A stretch of DNA of 64,000 nt from Lysinibacillus sp. FSL M8-0337 (GCF_038593855.1 NZ_CP151996.1:930001-994000), one strand, 5' to 3'. Shown: positions 19,638-33,671, numbered from the stretch's first letter. Numbers and translations: made by a program. The notes: generated by a model from the letters alone, not told the origin.

Positions 19638-20516
19638 ATGAAGAACTTATTATCAATGGAACATTTAACAACTGAAGAGATTAACAGCATTTTACATCGT
19701 GCGCAGGCGTTTGAAAATGGCGAAACATCATCGTTATCTCGTGCTTATAACGTAGCAAACTTATTTTTTGAACCGAGTACACGTACGAAAACAAGTTTTG
19801 AGATGGCAGAGCGCAAAGTAGGCTGTACGGTTATCCCGTTTGACGCAAGCTTTTCAAGTGTAACAAAGGGTGAAACAATGTACGATACAGTTAAGACGTT
19901 AGAAATGATTGGCATGGATGCGGTTGTTATCCGCGCCAAAGAAGATGAATATTATAACGAGCTACTAGAAGGCATCAATGTTGCCGTTATAAATGCAGGA
20001 GATGGCGCTGGTCAGCATCCATCCCAATCATTACTTGATCTGTATACGATAAAAAAAGAGTTTGGTTCTTTCGAAGGGTTAAATATTACAATCGCCGGAG
20101 ATATTTCTCATAGCCGTGTAGCAAAATCCAATGCATCCGCATTACAGCGGTTAGGGGCAAATGTACATTTTCTTTGTCCAGTAGAATGGGCAGGGGATTT
20201 TAAAGCACATCATTCTTGGGACGATTTAATCGAAATAAGTGATGTCATTATGTTACTTCGTGTACAACATGAGCGTCATAAAGTAAATAAAAGCTTCTCA
20301 AAAGAAAGCTATCATGAAGAGTATGGCTTGACAGTAGAACGAGAGAAGAAAATGAAGGACACAGCAATTATTATGCATCCAGCGCCAGTTAACCGCGATG
20401 TAGAAATTGCATCAGAGCTAGTAGAATGTGAACGGTCTCGCATCTTTGACCAAGTACGCAATGGTGTATACACACGTATGGCAATAATTGAAACGATCTT
20501 ACAAGGGAGAGAATAA
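19638..20516 (+). CDS. pyrB: Aspartate carbamoyltransferase, catalytic chain
   Basis: It joins carbamoyl phosphate and aspartate, the first committed step of UMP synthesis. The carbamoyl-phosphate motif [13 protein letters not shown] and [12 protein letters not shown] are present. Two ATG codons are adjacent; 19638 is preferred because GGAGG then lies 6 bases upstream (292 residues). No pyrI regulatory chain is nearby, as usual in Bacillales. Confidence 0.96.
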   Translation: MKNLLSMEHLTTEEINSILHRAQAFENGETSSLSRAYNVANLFFEPSTRTKTSFEMAERKVGCTVIPFDASFSSVTKGETMYDTVKTLEMIGMDAVVIRAKEDEYYNELLEGINVAVINAGDGAGQHPSQSLLDLYTIKKEFGSFEGLNITIAGDISHSRVAKSNASALQRLGANVHFLCPVEWAGDFKAHHSWDDLIEISDVIMLLRVQHERHKVNKSFSKESYHEEYGLTVEREKKMKDTAIIMHPAPVNRDVEIASELVECERSRIFDQVRNGVYTRMAIIETILQGRE

Positions 20517-20517
20517 C

Positions 20518-21795
20518 ATGACGAAAGTACTTCAAAATGTACAAATGTTAAATGAACAAGGTGAATTGCAAACAGTAAATATCGCCATAGTAGATGGCAA
20601 AATTACTGCCATTGGACAAGAGGTCAATGTAGCTGGTGCAGAAATAATCGAAGGAAATGGTTTAGTTGTTGCACCAGGGTTTGTGGATGTGCATACACAT
20701 CTACGCGAACCAGGGTTTGAACATAAAGAAACAATTGCAACAGGTTCAGCATCTGCCGCAAAAGGCGGTTTTACAACAATTTGTGCTATGCCAAATACAA
20801 AACCAGTGCCTGACACGGTTGAAAACATGCAATTAATAAATGGGCTTATTCAAGAAAGTGCAGTAATTCGTGTACTACCATACGGCTCATTAACACAAGA
20901 TATTTCAGGGGAAGTTCGTACGAATATTGAAGAATTAAAAGCACATGGCGCAGTAGCGTTTTCCGATGATGGTGTAGGTATTCAGCTTGCATCCACGATG
21001 TATGAACAAATGCAGGATGCGGCAAAGCATGACATGGTCGTTGTCGCACACTGTGAAGATAATTCATTAATTTATGATGGTGTTATGCATGAAGGCAAGC
21101 GTAACAAAGAGCTAGGTTTACCAGGTATTCCGTCCATTTGTGAATCTGTCCAAATTGCTCGCGATGTTTTGCTTGCAGAAGCGGCAGGAGCACGCTACCA
21201 TGTGTGTCACGTTTCAACAAAAGAATCAGTGCGTGCAGTACGCGATGCAAAAGCAGCAGGCATCCGCGTCACAGCAGAAGTTTGTCCACACCATTTATTA
21301 CTAGAAGAGATGGATATCCCATCCGATGATGCAAACTGGAAAATGAACCCGCCATTACGAGGTGCAGATGATAAGGATTCTCTACACGCAGCACTACTTG
21401 ACGGCACGATTGACTGCATCGCCACAGACCATGCACCACATACAATAGAAGAAAAATGCTGTGGCATGGTTGGTGCACCATTCGGCATCGTAGGCTTTGA
21501 AACAGCCTTCCCGCTATTGTACACACAATTTGTTGAAACAGGGAAATGGACTTTAAAGCAATTGGTAGATTGGATGACTGTAAAAGCGGCACAAATTTTT
21601 GACTTACCATATGGAACGTTAGAAGTAGGGGCTTCGGCAGACATGGTTTTAATTGATTTACAGAAAGAACAAACGATTGATGCAGAAGGATTTGTATCAA
21701 AAGGTCGCAATACACCATTCAATGGTTGGGTTGCAAAAGGTTGGCCAGTCGTAACAATTTTTGAAGGTAATATCGTATACCAGGAGGCAGAGTAA
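20518..21795 (+). CDS. pyrC: Dihydroorotase
   Basis: A zinc amidohydrolase that cyclises carbamoyl aspartate to dihydroorotate. The metal-binding [12 protein letters not shown] is near residue 55; VVAHCED, CHVST and [10 protein letters not shown] give the other ligands. 425 residues, type I. The ATG at 20518 follows AGGGAGAGAA and sits 1 bp after the pyrB stop. Its own stop overlaps the carA start (TAATG). Confidence 0.96.
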   Translation: MTKVLQNVQMLNEQGELQTVNIAIVDGKITAIGQEVNVAGAEIIEGNGLVVAPGFVDVHTHLREPGFEHKETIATGSASAAKGGFTTICAMPNTKPVPDTVENMQLINGLIQESAVIRVLPYGSLTQDISGEVRTNIEELKAHGAVAFSDDGVGIQLASTMYEQMQDAAKHDMVVVAHCEDNSLIYDGVMHEGKRNKELGLPGIPSICESVQIARDVLLAEAAGARYHVCHVSTKESVRAVRDAKAAGIRVTAEVCPHHLLLEEMDIPSDDANWKMNPPLRGADDKDSLHAALLDGTIDCIATDHAPHTIEEKCCGMVGAPFGIVGFETAFPLLYTQFVETGKWTLKQLVDWMTVKAAQIFDLPYGTLEVGASADMVLIDLQKEQTIDAEGFVSKGRNTPFNGWVAKGWPVVTIFEGNIVYQEAE

Positions 21796-22895
21796 TGAAA
21801 AAACGTTTACTTATTTTAGAAGATGGCACAGTATTTACAGGCACAGCGTTCGGTAGTGAGCGAGCTTCACAAGGTGAAGTCGTATTCACTACGGGGATGA
21901 CAGGATATCAAGAAACGATTTCAGATCCTTCATTCTATGGACAAATCGTAACGTTAACATACCCACTTATCGGTAACTACGGTATTAATCGTGATGATTT
22001 CGAATCAATCACACCGGCAATTCGTGGATTTGTTGTCCGCGAACTAGCAAAAACACCGTCGAATTTCAGATGTGATTTAACAGTTGATGAATACTTAACA
22101 TCAAAAGATATCCCAGGGATTGAAGGTATTGATACACGTAAGCTAACACGCATTATTCGTAGCAAAGGTTCAGTTAAGGCCATTTTGACTGCGGCTGACG
22201 AAGAAGTAAATGTAGAAGAAATTGTGGCAAAACTACAAGCGACACCAGCAATTACACATCACGTGCGCGAAGTATCACCAAAGGCTGCCTATCCATCACC
22301 AGGTCGTGGCAAACGAGTAGTGTTAATTGACTACGGTATGAAACACGGTATTTTACGTGAATTAAACAAGCGTGATTGTGATGTCCTTGTTGTACCATAC
22401 AACACACCAGCAGCAGAAATTTTAGCATGGCATCCAGACGGTATTATGCTGTCAAATGGCCCTGGTAACCCAGAGGACGTGGCAGAAGGTATCGAAACAG
22501 TACGTAATTTAATCGGAAAAGTGCCAATGTTCGGTATTTGCTTAGGTCACCAAATCTTCTCATTAGCAAGTGGTGCGAAGGCATTTAAATTACCATTCGG
22601 TCACCGTGGTGGTAACCACCCAGTTAAAGATTTACGCACAGGACGTACAGATTTAACATCTCAAAACCATGGTTATGCAATCGATATAGAATCATTAAAA
22701 GATACAGATTTAGAATTAACACATGTCGCTTTAAATGATGGTACTTGTGAAGGTGTCCGTCATAAGAAATATCCAATCTTCACAGTACAATATCACCCAG
22801 AAGCATCACCAGGACCAGAAGATTCAAACCACTTATTTGATGAATTCATTGAAATGATGGAAGCAGAAGCAGGGAAGGGGAAACAACATGCCTAA
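21795..22895 (+). CDS. carA: Carbamoyl-phosphate synthase small (glutaminase) subunit
   Basis: It hydrolyses glutamine to supply ammonia to CarB. Class I amidotransferase domain: catalytic Cys in [13 protein letters not shown] and the His/Glu pair in [14 protein letters not shown]. 366 residues. Overlaps both neighbours (pyrC by 1 bp, carB by 8 bp). Its pyr location marks it as the pyrimidine (pyrAA) enzyme. Confidence 0.97.
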   Translation: MKKRLLILEDGTVFTGTAFGSERASQGEVVFTTGMTGYQETISDPSFYGQIVTLTYPLIGNYGINRDDFESITPAIRGFVVRELAKTPSNFRCDLTVDEYLTSKDIPGIEGIDTRKLTRIIRSKGSVKAILTAADEEVNVEEIVAKLQATPAITHHVREVSPKAAYPSPGRGKRVVLIDYGMKHGILRELNKRDCDVLVVPYNTPAAEILAWHPDGIMLSNGPGNPEDVAEGIETVRNLIGKVPMFGICLGHQIFSLASGAKAFKLPFGHRGGNHPVKDLRTGRTDLTSQNHGYAIDIESLKDTDLELTHVALNDGTCEGVRHKKYPIFTVQYHPEASPGPEDSNHLFDEFIEMMEAEAGKGKQHA

Positions 22896-25800
22896 ACGTA
22901 CAGATATAGAAACTATTTTAGTAATCGGGTCAGGTCCAATCGTCATCGGACAAGCAGCAGAATTTGACTATGCCGGAACACAAGCTTGTCTTTCATTAAA
23001 AGAAGAAGGCTACCGCGTTATTTTAATAAACTCAAACCCTGCAACAATCATGACAGATACAGAAATTGCAGACAAAGTATACATTGAGCCAATCACACTT
23101 GAATTTGTCTCACGTATTTTACGCAAAGAGCGCCCGGATGCCATCTTACCTACACTAGGTGGTCAAACAGGGTTAAATATGGCGATTGAGTTAGATAACT
23201 CTGGTATTTTAAATGAACTAAATATCGAAATTCTTGGTACGAAGCTCGATGCTATTCATAAAGCAGAAGACCGTGATTTATTCCGTAACCTGATGTATGA
23301 ACTAGGTGCTCCAGTACCGGAATCAGATATTATTCATAACTTAGATGAAGCGAAAAACTTTGTTGCAAAAATCGGTTATCCAGTAATTGTACGCCCTGCA
23401 TTCACACTTGGCGGTACAGGCGGTGGTATTTGTTATAACGATCAAGACTTAGAAGAAATCGTTACATCAGGTTTAAAATATTCGCCAGTTACACAATGCT
23501 TACTTGAAAAATCAATCGCTGGCTTTAAAGAGATTGAATACGAAGTAATGCGCGATGCGGCTGACAATGCCATCGTAGTTTGTAACATGGAAAATGTCGA
23601 CCCTGTAGGGATTCATACAGGTGACTCTATCGTCGTAGCACCAACGCAAACACTTTCTGACCGTGAAAACCAAATGCTACGTAATATCTCATTAGATATT
23701 ATCCGAGCACTAAAAATCGAAGGTGGCTGTAACGTACAGTTAGCACTTGATCCATATAGCTTTAACTACTATGTAATCGAAGTAAACCCACGTGTTTCTC
23801 GTTCATCAGCATTAGCGTCAAAAGCAACGGGTTACCCAATTGCCAAGCTAGCAGCAAAAATTGCAGTAGGTTTAACATTAGATGAAATCAAAAATCCAGT
23901 GACAGGTTCAACGTATGCTTGCTTCGAGCCAGCACTAGACTACATTGTCGCAAAAATTCCACGCTGGCCATTCGACAAATTCGAATCAGCAAAACGTAAC
24001 TTAGGCACACAAATGAAGGCAACAGGTGAAGTAATGGCACTTGGTCGTACGTTTGAAGAAGCTATGCTGAAAGCTGTTCGTTCTCTTGAAACAGGTCAAG
24101 TACATTTAGAGCTAAAACATGCAGAAGATAACTCTGATTCTTGGATTGAAAAACGTATCCGTAAAGCGGGAGATGAGCGTTTATTCTTCATCGGTGAAGC
24201 ATTGCGCCGTGGTGTAACAATCGAGCAAATCCATGAATGGTCTGCAATTGACTTATTCTTCTTAAATAAATTTAAAAACATCGTAGATATGGAGCAAACA
24301 CTTGCTAACCATAAAAACGATAAAGAAATATTACGCACTGCAAAACGTCTAGGCTTTGCTGATAAAAAAATTGCCGAGCTATGGGACACAACACCAGAGG
24401 CAGTATATGCGTACCGTAAAGAAAACGGCATTATCCCAGTCTACAAAATGGTTGATACATGTGCAGCAGAGTTTGAATCTGAAACACCATATTTCTACGG
24501 TACTTATGAGGAAGAAAACGAATCCATCAAATCTGATAAACCATCCGTTATTGTATTAGGTTCGGGTCCAATCCGTATCGGTCAAGGGGTAGAATTTGAC
24601 TATGCAACAGTGCACTCTGTATGGGCAATTCAAGAAGCAGGCTATGAAGCAATCATTATTAACTCAAATCCAGAAACCGTATCAACGGACTTCTCGATTT
24701 CAGATAAGCTATACTTCGAGCCATTAACAATCGAAGATGTTATGCATATTATCGATTTAGAACAACCAATTGGTGTAGTTGTCCAATTCGGTGGTCAAAC
24801 AGCCATTAACCTTGCTGATAAATTAGCTGCAAATGGTGTGAAAATTTTAGGTACATCATTAGAAGATATCGACCGTGCAGAAAACCGCGATAAATTCGAA
24901 CAAGCTTTACATGCATTAGACATTCCACAGCCTCCAGGTGAAACAGCTGTTTCAACGGAAGAAGCACTTGCCATTGGCGAACGCTTAGGCTTCCCAGTAC
25001 TAGTTCGTCCTTCGTATGTACTTGGTGGACGTGCAATGGAAATTGTTTATAACGAACAAGAATTACAACACTATATGGAAAACGCTGTTGAGGCATCACC
25101 AGATCACCCAGTACTCGTAGACCGTTACTTAACGGGGCAAGAAATTGAAGTCGATGCGATTTGTGACGGTGAAAATGTTTTAATCCCAGGTATTATGGAA
25201 CATATCGAACGTGCAGGGGTACACTCCGGTGACTCGATTTCTGTATACCCACCACAAAAATTAACACAAGCACAAAAAGATACATTAGTGGATTACACAA
25301 CGCGTTTAGCAAAAGGTCTTGGCATTATCGGCTTAATGAACATCCAGTATGTTATTTCCCAAGGTGAAGTGTATGTCATTGAGGTAAATCCTCGTTCATC
25401 TCGTACAGTACCGTTCTTAAGTAAAATTACGAACATCCCAATGGCGAACATTGCAACAAAAGCCATTCTTGGAAAATCAATCATAGCACAAGGCTACCCA
25501 ACTGGCTTAGCGGCAGAGCAAAAAGGTGTATTTGTTAAAGTACCAGTATTCTCATTCGCTAAATTACGCCGAGTGGACATTACATTAGGACCTGAAATGA
25601 AATCGACAGGGGAAGTAATGGGGAAAGATGCAACATTAGAAAAAGCACTATATAAAGGCTTAGTTGCAGCAGGTATGGAAATTCGCACAGAAGGCACAGT
25701 ATTATTCACTGTATCTGATAAAGATAAAGAAGAAGCAATTGCACTTGCAAAACGCTTTTCAACAGTAGGCTACCGCATTGTAGCGACTGAAGGTACTGCA

Positions 25801-26085
25801 CTAGCATTTGAAGCTGCTGGTGTTCGTACTGATGTAGTAGGTAAAATCGGTGCCAAAGGACAAACGTTACTTGATTTAATTCAAAATGGTGAAGCGCAGT
25901 TAGTAGTGAACACATTAACAAAAGGCAAGCAACCAGCGCGTGATGGATTCCGCATTCGACGTGAGTCTGTAGAAAATGGTGTGCCTTGCTTAACTTCTCT
26001 AGATACAGCAGAAGCAATGCTACGTGTAATTGAATCAATGACATTTACAGCAGAACAAATGCCGAAAGCGGAGGTAGTACATTAA
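22888..26085 (+). CDS. carB: Carbamoyl-phosphate synthase large subunit
   Basis: It makes carbamoyl phosphate from bicarbonate, ammonia and two ATP. 1065 residues with two homologous ATP-grasp halves, each starting with a GSGPIVIGQ / GSGPIRIGQ motif (about residues 14 and 560), and a C-terminal allosteric MGS-like domain (about 935-1050). The start overlaps carA, so the two subunits are coupled. Length is normal (pyrAB). Confidence 0.98.
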   Translation: MPKRTDIETILVIGSGPIVIGQAAEFDYAGTQACLSLKEEGYRVILINSNPATIMTDTEIADKVYIEPITLEFVSRILRKERPDAILPTLGGQTGLNMAIELDNSGILNELNIEILGTKLDAIHKAEDRDLFRNLMYELGAPVPESDIIHNLDEAKNFVAKIGYPVIVRPAFTLGGTGGGICYNDQDLEEIVTSGLKYSPVTQCLLEKSIAGFKEIEYEVMRDAADNAIVVCNMENVDPVGIHTGDSIVVAPTQTLSDRENQMLRNISLDIIRALKIEGGCNVQLALDPYSFNYYVIEVNPRVSRSSALASKATGYPIAKLAAKIAVGLTLDEIKNPVTGSTYACFEPALDYIVAKIPRWPFDKFESAKRNLGTQMKATGEVMALGRTFEEAMLKAVRSLETGQVHLELKHAEDNSDSWIEKRIRKAGDERLFFIGEALRRGVTIEQIHEWSAIDLFFLNKFKNIVDMEQTLANHKNDKEILRTAKRLGFADKKIAELWDTTPEAVYAYRKENGIIPVYKMVDTCAAEFESETPYFYGTYEEENESIKSDKPSVIVLGSGPIRIGQGVEFDYATVHSVWAIQEAGYEAIIINSNPETVSTDFSISDKLYFEPLTIEDVMHIIDLEQPIGVVVQFGGQTAINLADKLAANGVKILGTSLEDIDRAENRDKFEQALHALDIPQPPGETAVSTEEALAIGERLGFPVLVRPSYVLGGRAMEIVYNEQELQHYMENAVEASPDHPVLVDRYLTGQEIEVDAICDGENVLIPGIMEHIERAGVHSGDSISVYPPQKLTQAQKDTLVDYTTRLAKGLGIIGLMNIQYVISQGEVYVIEVNPRSSRTVPFLSKITNIPMANIATKAILGKSIIAQGYPTGLAAEQKGVFVKVPVFSFAKLRRVDITLGPEMKSTGEVMGKDATLEKALYKGLVAAGMEIRTEGTVLFTVSDKDKEEAIALAKRFSTVGYRIVATEGTALAFEAAGVRTDVVGKIGAKGQTLLDLIQNGEAQLVVNTLTKGKQPARDGFRIRRESVENGVPCLTSLDTAEAMLRVIESMTFTAEQMPKAEVVH

Positions 26086-26086
26086 T

Positions 26087-27767
<1,681 letters not shown>

Positions 27768-27768
<1 letters not shown>

Positions 27769-28478
27769 TGAATACAAAACCAATTCTAGCACTTGATTTC
27801 CCAGGAGAAGCAGAAGTTTTCAAGTTTTTAGCACATTTTCAAGAGCCTCTTTTCGTCAAAATTGGTATGGAGCTTTATATGCAAGAAGGTCCAGATATTG
27901 TCCGCAAAGTGAAAGATTTAGGTCATGATATTTTCTTAGACTTAAAGCTACATGATATTCCTAATACGGTTGGCTCAGCGATGAAGGGCTTAGCTAAATT
28001 AGGGGTTAATTTAGTCAATGTCCATGCAGCGGGCGGGCGTCCGATGATGGAAGCTGCACTCGAAGGTTTGGAAGCAGGGACACCCGCAGGTCAAGAGCGC
28101 GCTGCATTGATTGCAGTGACACAACTAACATCCACTACGGAAGCGCAAATGCAAGCAGAGCAAAAAATTGCGTTAACATTGCAAGAATCGGTATTGCATT
28201 ATGCAAACTTAACAAAACAAGCAGGCTTGAATGGTGTGGTTTGCTCGGTACATGAAGCACAAGCAATTGCTGAAGTGTGTGGCCAAGACTTTTTACGTGT
28301 CACACCTGGTATCCGTTTAGCAGGTGGTGACGCTCACGATCAAAAGCGCATCGCTACACCGGATGGCGCCAAACGTGATGGTTCTTCTTTAATCGTAGTA
28401 GGCCGTGCCGTAACAGGTGCGCAAGATCCAGTGGCAGCATATAAAATGGTAAGTGAACTATGGGAGGCATCAATATGA
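27768..28478 (+). CDS. pyrF: Orotidine 5'-phosphate decarboxylase
   Basis: The last step to UMP. The catalytic Asp-Lys-Asp motif is in [18 protein letters not shown] and VVGRAVTGA bind the phosphate. 236 residues, the compact bacterial TIM-barrel type. It overlaps pyrE by 4 bp. Confidence 0.97.
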
Positions 28479-29104
28479 CATTACAAAACGAAATCGCACA
28501 CGCTATGCTTAAAGTTGGCGCTGTCGAATTAAATCCAACAGAACTTTTTACATGGGCATCAGGTATTAAATCTCCAATTTACTGTGATACGCGTCTAACA
28601 ATCTCTGACCCAGTTATCCGTAAACAATTGGCAAATGGCTTAGCCACTGTGATTAAAGAGAACTTTGGTGCAACAGAAATCGTAGCTGGTACAGCCACAG
28701 CAGGCATTCCACATGCTGCATGGGTAAGTGATATTTTAGACTTACCGATGGTCTATGTACGCTCAAAGGCAAAAGAACATGGTCGTGGCAATCAGATTGA
28801 AGGAAAATACGCTGCTGGACAAAAAGTCATCGTAGTCGAAGATATTGTGTCAACAGGTGGTTCTTCCATTACAGCAGTTGAAGCTTTACGTGCTGCGGGT
28901 TGTGAAGTATTAGGGGTTGTATGTGTTTATACGTATAACTTACCACGTGCTGAACAAGCATTTGATGAAGCGGGCATAAAGTACGTATCTTTAACAAACT
29001 TCGATTATCTAATTGAAGCAGCGAACGAATCTGGTGCCATTAAAGAAGAAGATATTCCATTTTTAAAAGATTGGCATGCAAAACTTAAAGCTGGAGAGTT
29101 ATAA
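28475..29104 (+). CDS. pyrE: Orotate phosphoribosyltransferase
   Basis: It converts orotate and PRPP to OMP. The PRPP motif is [14 protein letters not shown], with the catalytic-loop segment [16 protein letters not shown]. The ATG at 28475 follows GGGAGG (209 residues); an in-frame upstream start lies inside the ribosome site. It is the last gene of the operon, followed by a terminator. Confidence 0.97.
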   Translation: MTLQNEIAHAMLKVGAVELNPTELFTWASGIKSPIYCDTRLTISDPVIRKQLANGLATVIKENFGATEIVAGTATAGIPHAAWVSDILDLPMVYVRSKAKEHGRGNQIEGKYAAGQKVIVVEDIVSTGGSSITAVEALRAAGCEVLGVVCVYTYNLPRAEQAFDEAGIKYVSLTNFDYLIEAANESGAIKEEDIPFLKDWHAKLKAGEL

Positions 29105-29150
29105 TCGCATTTTTGACTAGCTATAACGAATCTGTTTAATAAAGAATAAT

Positions 29151-29190
29151 GAAACGATCACGGTTATGATAACCTGTGGTCGTTTTTTTA
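29151..29190 (+). terminator. Terminator of the pyr operon
   Basis: AAACGATCAC-GGTTA pairs with TAACC-GTGGTCGTTT and is followed by TTTTTT. Confidence 0.88.
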
Positions 29191-29353
29191 TTGGAAAGGA
29201 ACTGTGAAGGATTGAAATATAAAAATTAAATATAAGGAGATGTATGTTAAAGAAAATTCAATAAAATAAAGTTTTCTAATGTAATAAAAATCGCTTTTTA
29301 ATATTAATGCTTTAAAGGGAAAAATTATATGTTAATAATAATTGAGTATTAAA

Positions 29354-29368
29354 AATAAACAGAAAATT
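29354..29368. promoter_or_regulatory. Weak upstream CodY-like box
   Basis: AATAAACAGAAAATT matches the CodY consensus AATTTTCWGAAAATT at 12 of 15 positions. In such AT-rich DNA this may be chance. Confidence 0.3.
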
Positions 29369-29605
29369 AAAGTAAGTCCAATAATAATCAAGTTTACCAA
29401 ATAAAAGAATGCGATGTGTGAAGAAGTAAGAACTGAATAATCGCATTATTTATTATATTTAAATAGCAAAAAAATAATGAAAAGTAGAATTGATAAATAG
29501 ATTGGCAAATATTTCATTAGAATTAATTTGTAAAAAGAAAAAATTTTTGTAATAGTTGTACGGTTTATTATGTATATAACATTATGAAGAGTTGTAAAAA
29601 AACTC

Positions 29606-29635
29606 TTGATTAAATGTATTATTTCTAGATAAAAT
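29606..29635 (+). promoter_or_regulatory. Promoter of peptide operon 1
   Basis: TTGATT (29606-29611) and TAAAAT (29630-29635) have 18-bp spacing. The same hexamers, spacing and flanking TATTATTTCTAGA occur before peptide operon 2. Confidence 0.7.
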
Positions 29636-29647
29636 AGCCGTAGAGAT

Positions 29648-29662
29648 AATTTTCAGATAATT
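29648..29662. promoter_or_regulatory. CodY-like box before peptide operon 1
   Basis: AATTTTCAGATAATT differs from the CodY consensus AATTTTCWGAAAATT at one of 15 positions. It begins 12 bp after the -10, so it covers the transcription start. CodY represses peptide importers in Bacillales when amino acids and GTP are plentiful. Confidence 0.75.
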
Positions 29663-29892
29663 CTATAAGTAAATAGTAAGTTATTTTTTTGTTTATACTG
29701 TAAAAAAATTATTAATATGTATTTAAATTCAATATAATAAAAACTATTAATTATTTGAGTAGAAATAATTTTGAAATAAGTTTAATCCGTTTCAAATCTT
29801 TTTTCTGAATATTGAATCAGGAAAGTTTGGACATCGCTAGTATTTACTACATATTTCTATTTAGAAAAAATTTACGAAGGTGTGATGATTAA

Positions 29893-30888
29893 ATGAATTT
29901 AATGCTCGAAGTAAAGAACCTAAAAACTGGTTTTGATATAGAAGGGGATATTTATCATGCAGTCGATAATGTGTCCTTTTCGGTTAAGCCTGGTCAAATT
30001 GTAGGGATTGTAGGGGAATCAGGCTGTGGTAAAAGTGTTATGTCACTGTCAATTATGCAGCTACTGCCCCAAGGAATTGGCAAAGTTACTGGCGGGGAAA
30101 TAAAGTTCCAAGGCCAAAATATAGAAAATTATTCAAGCGATGAAATGAATAAAATACGAGGAAAAGATATTAGTATGATCTTTCAAGAGCCTATGACATC
30201 TTTAAACCCTGTATTTACAATTGGTAATCAGATTGAAGAGATTTTATTAAATCATCTGTCAATCTCCAAAACAGAAGCAAGGCAGCAAGCCATCGAATTG
30301 TTAAAAAGTGTAGGCATCCCTAGACCAGACAAAATTGTTGACGAATATCCCCACCAATTATCTGGAGGGATGCGACAAAGGGTAATGATTGCAATTGCGA
30401 TTGCCTGTCATCCAAAGCTTTTAATTGCTGATGAACCGACTACTGCACTAGATGTCACTGTGCAAGCCCAAATTCTAGAGCTGCTGAAAAAAATTCAAGA
30501 GAAAAATGATATGTCCATTATTTTGATCACGCATGACTTAGGTGTAGTGGCAGAAATGTGTGATGAAGTCATCATTATGTATGCTGGGAAAATTGTAGAA
30601 CGCACGAATGTAGATAATTTGTTTTATAACCCACAACATCCGTATACAAAGCTGTTAATGGCATCGATTCCTCGTATTGATTTAGAGGTGAGTGAGTTAA
30701 CAACAATCCAGGGCATCGTGCCTTCATTAAAAAATATGCCTACTTTTGGCTGTCGCTTTGCCGATAGATGCCCGTCTGTAAAACCTGAGTGTAGTACAGT
30801 AACGCCACAGCTTGCACAAATGGCTGATGGTCATGAGGTTTCGTGCTTACTATATGAAGGTTGCTATCCTAAAGAAAGTGTGAGGTAA
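29893..30888 (+). CDS. Peptide ABC transporter ATP-binding protein (OppD/DppD type), operon 1
   Basis: The first of two ATPases that drive peptide import. Walker A GESGCGKS is at residues 41-48, the signature [15 protein letters not shown] near 157-170, and Walker B LLIADEPT follows. The C-terminal oligopeptide-transporter domain keeps the four-cysteine pattern (GCRFADRCP, EC, VSCL), reported to hold an iron-sulfur cluster in some relatives. 331 residues. Operon order is D-F-A-B-C, with 4 bp to the next gene. Confidence 0.92.
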   Translation: MNLMLEVKNLKTGFDIEGDIYHAVDNVSFSVKPGQIVGIVGESGCGKSVMSLSIMQLLPQGIGKVTGGEIKFQGQNIENYSSDEMNKIRGKDISMIFQEPMTSLNPVFTIGNQIEEILLNHLSISKTEARQQAIELLKSVGIPRPDKIVDEYPHQLSGGMRQRVMIAIAIACHPKLLIADEPTTALDVTVQAQILELLKKIQEKNDMSIILITHDLGVVAEMCDEVIIMYAGKIVERTNVDNLFYNPQHPYTKLLMASIPRIDLEVSELTTIQGIVPSLKNMPTFGCRFADRCPSVKPECSTVTPQLAQMADGHEVSCLLYEGCYPKESVR

Positions 30889-30892
30889 CAAC

Positions 30893-31882
30893 ATGACAGA
30901 AACTACAATCAAACAACGTAAAGAAAACTTACTTGAAGTGAACAACCTAAAAACTTATTACCCGATAAAAGGCGGATTTATAAAAAAGACGGTCGGACAT
31001 GTGAAAGCGGTCGATAATATTTCATTTTCTATTAAAAATGGTGAAACACTCGGGTTGGTAGGGGAATCAGGCTGTGGAAAATCAACAACTGGGCGTACTA
31101 TTATTCGATTGTTAGATTCTACTGAAGGACAAATCATTTTTAATGGTCAGGATATTACAAAATTACAAGGCAAATCATTAAGAGAGATAAGAAAAGATAT
31201 CCAAATGGTATTCCAAGATCCTTATGCATCGTTAAATCCAATGCAAATGGTTGGCAGTATTGTAGCGGAGCCCATTATGAATTTCCATAACAAAACGCTC
31301 AATTCATTAAAGGGTGAAGTTGTGGAGTTATTGCGCAAAGTAGGCTTACCTGAAGATGCTTATTATAAGTATGCGCATGAATTTTCAGGAGGACAGCGTC
31401 AGCGAATTGGTATTGCGAGAGCCCTAGCTCTTAAACCAAAACTAATTATCGCCGATGAACCTGTTTCTGCTTTGGATGTTTCTGTTCAATCTCAAGTTTT
31501 GAACCTATTAAAAGAATTGCAGGATGAGTTTGACTTAACCTTTTTATTTATTGCGCATGATTTAAGTGTTGTGAAGCATATGAGTGATCGCATTGGCGTG
31601 ATGTATCTAGGAAATATTGTTGAAATTGCTAACAAGACGAGTATTTATGATGAACCATTGCACCCTTATACACAAGCGCTTATTTCCGCGATACCCGTAC
31701 CGGATCCTCGCAAAAAAAGTACGCGCATTGTATTAGAAGGTGATGTACCAAGTCCCGCAAATCCTCCGACAGGATGTCCATTCCATCCAAGATGCCCTAA
31801 AGCCATGATGGAATGTTCCTTAACGAAACCAGTATTAAAGGAGGTGAAGCCAGACCATAACGTTGCTTGCCACTTATATTAA
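30893..31882 (+). CDS. Peptide ABC transporter ATP-binding protein (OppF/DppF type), operon 1
   Basis: The second ATPase of the importer. The N-terminus has the OppF-type insertion YYPIKGGFIKKTVGHVKAVD. Walker A GESGCGKS is at residues 57-64, signature FSGGQRQRIGIARAL, Walker B LIIADEPVSALD. The C-terminal Cys motif is intact (GCPFHPRCP, EC, VACHLY). 329 residues. It pairs with the upstream D-type ATPase as a heterodimer. Confidence 0.92.
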   Translation: MTETTIKQRKENLLEVNNLKTYYPIKGGFIKKTVGHVKAVDNISFSIKNGETLGLVGESGCGKSTTGRTIIRLLDSTEGQIIFNGQDITKLQGKSLREIRKDIQMVFQDPYASLNPMQMVGSIVAEPIMNFHNKTLNSLKGEVVELLRKVGLPEDAYYKYAHEFSGGQRQRIGIARALALKPKLIIADEPVSALDVSVQSQVLNLLKELQDEFDLTFLFIAHDLSVVKHMSDRIGVMYLGNIVEIANKTSIYDEPLHPYTQALISAIPVPDPRKKSTRIVLEGDVPSPANPPTGCPFHPRCPKAMMECSLTKPVLKEVKPDHNVACHLY

Positions 31883-31943
31883 CAACGGCAAGAAAAAACA
31901 GGAAACAATGCTTTTCAAAATAAAATTTTAACGGGGGAAAAGA

Positions 31944-33671
31944 ATGAAAAAGACAAAAACATTATGGTCACTGTTACTGATGCTTGTCATGGCTTTATTC
32001 CTAGCAGCATGTAATAGTGATTCAGGGACAACTGACAAAGATGCACAAAAAGATAAGGAAACGCCAGCGGCAACTACTGATGTTAAAGAAGGTGGCGTGG
32101 TTACATTCGGAACAGACCAAGCGCCAGAGGGCGTATTTGACCCTGCCTTTGCAGGAAGTATCGTAGATAGCTATATCCAAAATTTCATGATGGATGGCGT
32201 GTATGATGTAAATGATGAATTAGAATATGTACCAAATCTTGCAAAATGGGATATTAGTGAAGATAAATTAACGTATACGTTCAATTTCGAAAAGGGCGTA
32301 AAATGGCATAATGGTGAGGAACTAACAGGTGAAGACTGGGTTTTCGCATTAGAAACGTTAGCACACCCTGATTATGATGGTCCTCGTTTCAACTATGTTG
32401 AAGGCGTAAAAGGGGCAGAAGAGAAAAAAGCAGGCAAAGCAGATAAAATTTCAGGAATTGAAGTTGTAGATCCTTACACAATTAAAATTACTTTTAAAGA
32501 AGTGAAAATTAATAACTTAGAAAGCATTTGGCAATACCCAATGCCTAAGAAACATTATGAAGGCATTGCAGTAAAAGATTTAAGTGAATCAAAACAAGTG
32601 CGCGAAAACCCTGTAGGATTAGGCGCGTTTAAAGTGAAAAAAGTGGTAGACGGCGAGTATTCTGAATTAGAGCGTTTTGATGATTACTGGAAAGGGAAAC
32701 CAGCGCTTGATGGTGTTATTGTAAAAGTAATTGACCCATCATTAGCTGCGGGTGCGTTCCAAAACGGAGAAATCGACATCATGGATATTAGACCACAATC
32801 TGTGAAAGAGCTTTCTGCATTAAGCAATGTACGTATCGAAGAAACAACTGGTGTGAGCTATTCTTATATCGGGCTTCGTTTTGGTCATCGTGATAAAGCT
32901 ACACTGAAAAATGTAGCTGATTTTGATAAATTCAATTCAAAAGAATTACGTCAGGCACTATTATATGCTCTTAACCGTCCAGCAATGATCGATGCTTTCT
33001 TAGAAGGAAAAGCGAAAGTAGCGAACACAGTTATCCCAGTTACTTTCTGGACTGCTGCAGATGCTTCAGATTTAAATGCATACGAGTTTAATGTGGATAA
33101 AGCGAAAGAGCTGTTAAAAACAGCAGGCTATGTTGATACAGACGGAGATGGATTTGTCGAAGATCCAAAAGGTCAACCATTCAAAATTTTATTTGGTCAC
33201 TATGCAGGACCAGCTGCATTTGAAGGTCGTTCACAAGCAATCATTCAATCTTGGAATGATATTGGCGTAAAAACAGAATTAGCAACAGGAAGCTTAGTTG
33301 AGTTTAACTTGTACAATGAAATGAAAGATAACGATGATGCAGCATTAGAGGCATTCTTCGGTTCTTGGAGCATGGGTTCTGATCCAGACCCATCAGGTTT
33401 ATGGGCTAATGATGCAGAATGGAACTACGGTCGTTATGTAGATGCAGAGAATGACAAATTATTAAAAGAAGCATTAAGTGAAAAAGCATTTGATAAAGAC
33501 TACCGTAAAAAAATGTATGTTAATTGGCAAAAATACTTTAACGAACAATTACCAGCACTACCATTATGGGAAAATCTAGATTTATATGGTATTAACAATC
33601 GACTACAAGGTGTTCATATTAACGCTGTTGGATTCCAAACAGACGTTTATAAATGGCACATTGTTGAGTAA
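31944..33671 (+). CDS. Peptide-binding lipoprotein (SBP family 5), operon 1
   Basis: An extracytoplasmic substrate-binding protein anchored by lipid. The signal peptide ends in the lipobox LAAC with Cys23. WDISEDKLTYTFNFEKGVKWHNGE is the family-5 signature region. A DTDGDGFVED loop near residue 395 resembles a calcium-binding loop. 575 residues, most similar in layout to the two tandem binding proteins of operon 2. A hairpin follows it, likely favouring a higher level of this mRNA part than of the permeases. Confidence 0.92.
   Translation: MKKTKTLWSLLLMLVMALFLAACNSDSGTTDKDAQKDKETPAATTDVKEGGVVTFGTDQAPEGVFDPAFAGSIVDSYIQNFMMDGVYDVNDELEYVPNLAKWDISEDKLTYTFNFEKGVKWHNGEELTGEDWVFALETLAHPDYDGPRFNYVEGVKGAEEKKAGKADKISGIEVVDPYTIKITFKEVKINNLESIWQYPMPKKHYEGIAVKDLSESKQVRENPVGLGAFKVKKVVDGEYSELERFDDYWKGKPALDGVIVKVIDPSLAAGAFQNGEIDIMDIRPQSVKELSALSNVRIEETTGVSYSYIGLRFGHRDKATLKNVADFDKFNSKELRQALLYALNRPAMIDAFLEGKAKVANTVIPVTFWTAADASDLNAYEFNVDKAKELLKTAGYVDTDGDGFVEDPKGQPFKILFGHYAGPAAFEGRSQAIIQSWNDIGVKTELATGSLVEFNLYNEMKDNDDAALEAFFGSWSMGSDPDPSGLWANDAEWNYGRYVDAENDKLLKEALSEKAFDKDYRKKMYVNWQKYFNEQLPALPLWENLDLYGINNRLQGVHINAVGFQTDVYKWHIVE

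Larger units (their letters stand above)
29191..29892 (+). promoter_or_regulatory. AT-rich upstream region of peptide operon 1
   Basis: Seven hundred bases with no credible gene and very high AT. It holds a promoter and CodY-like boxes (listed separately). Nothing else convincing was seen. Confidence 0.7.
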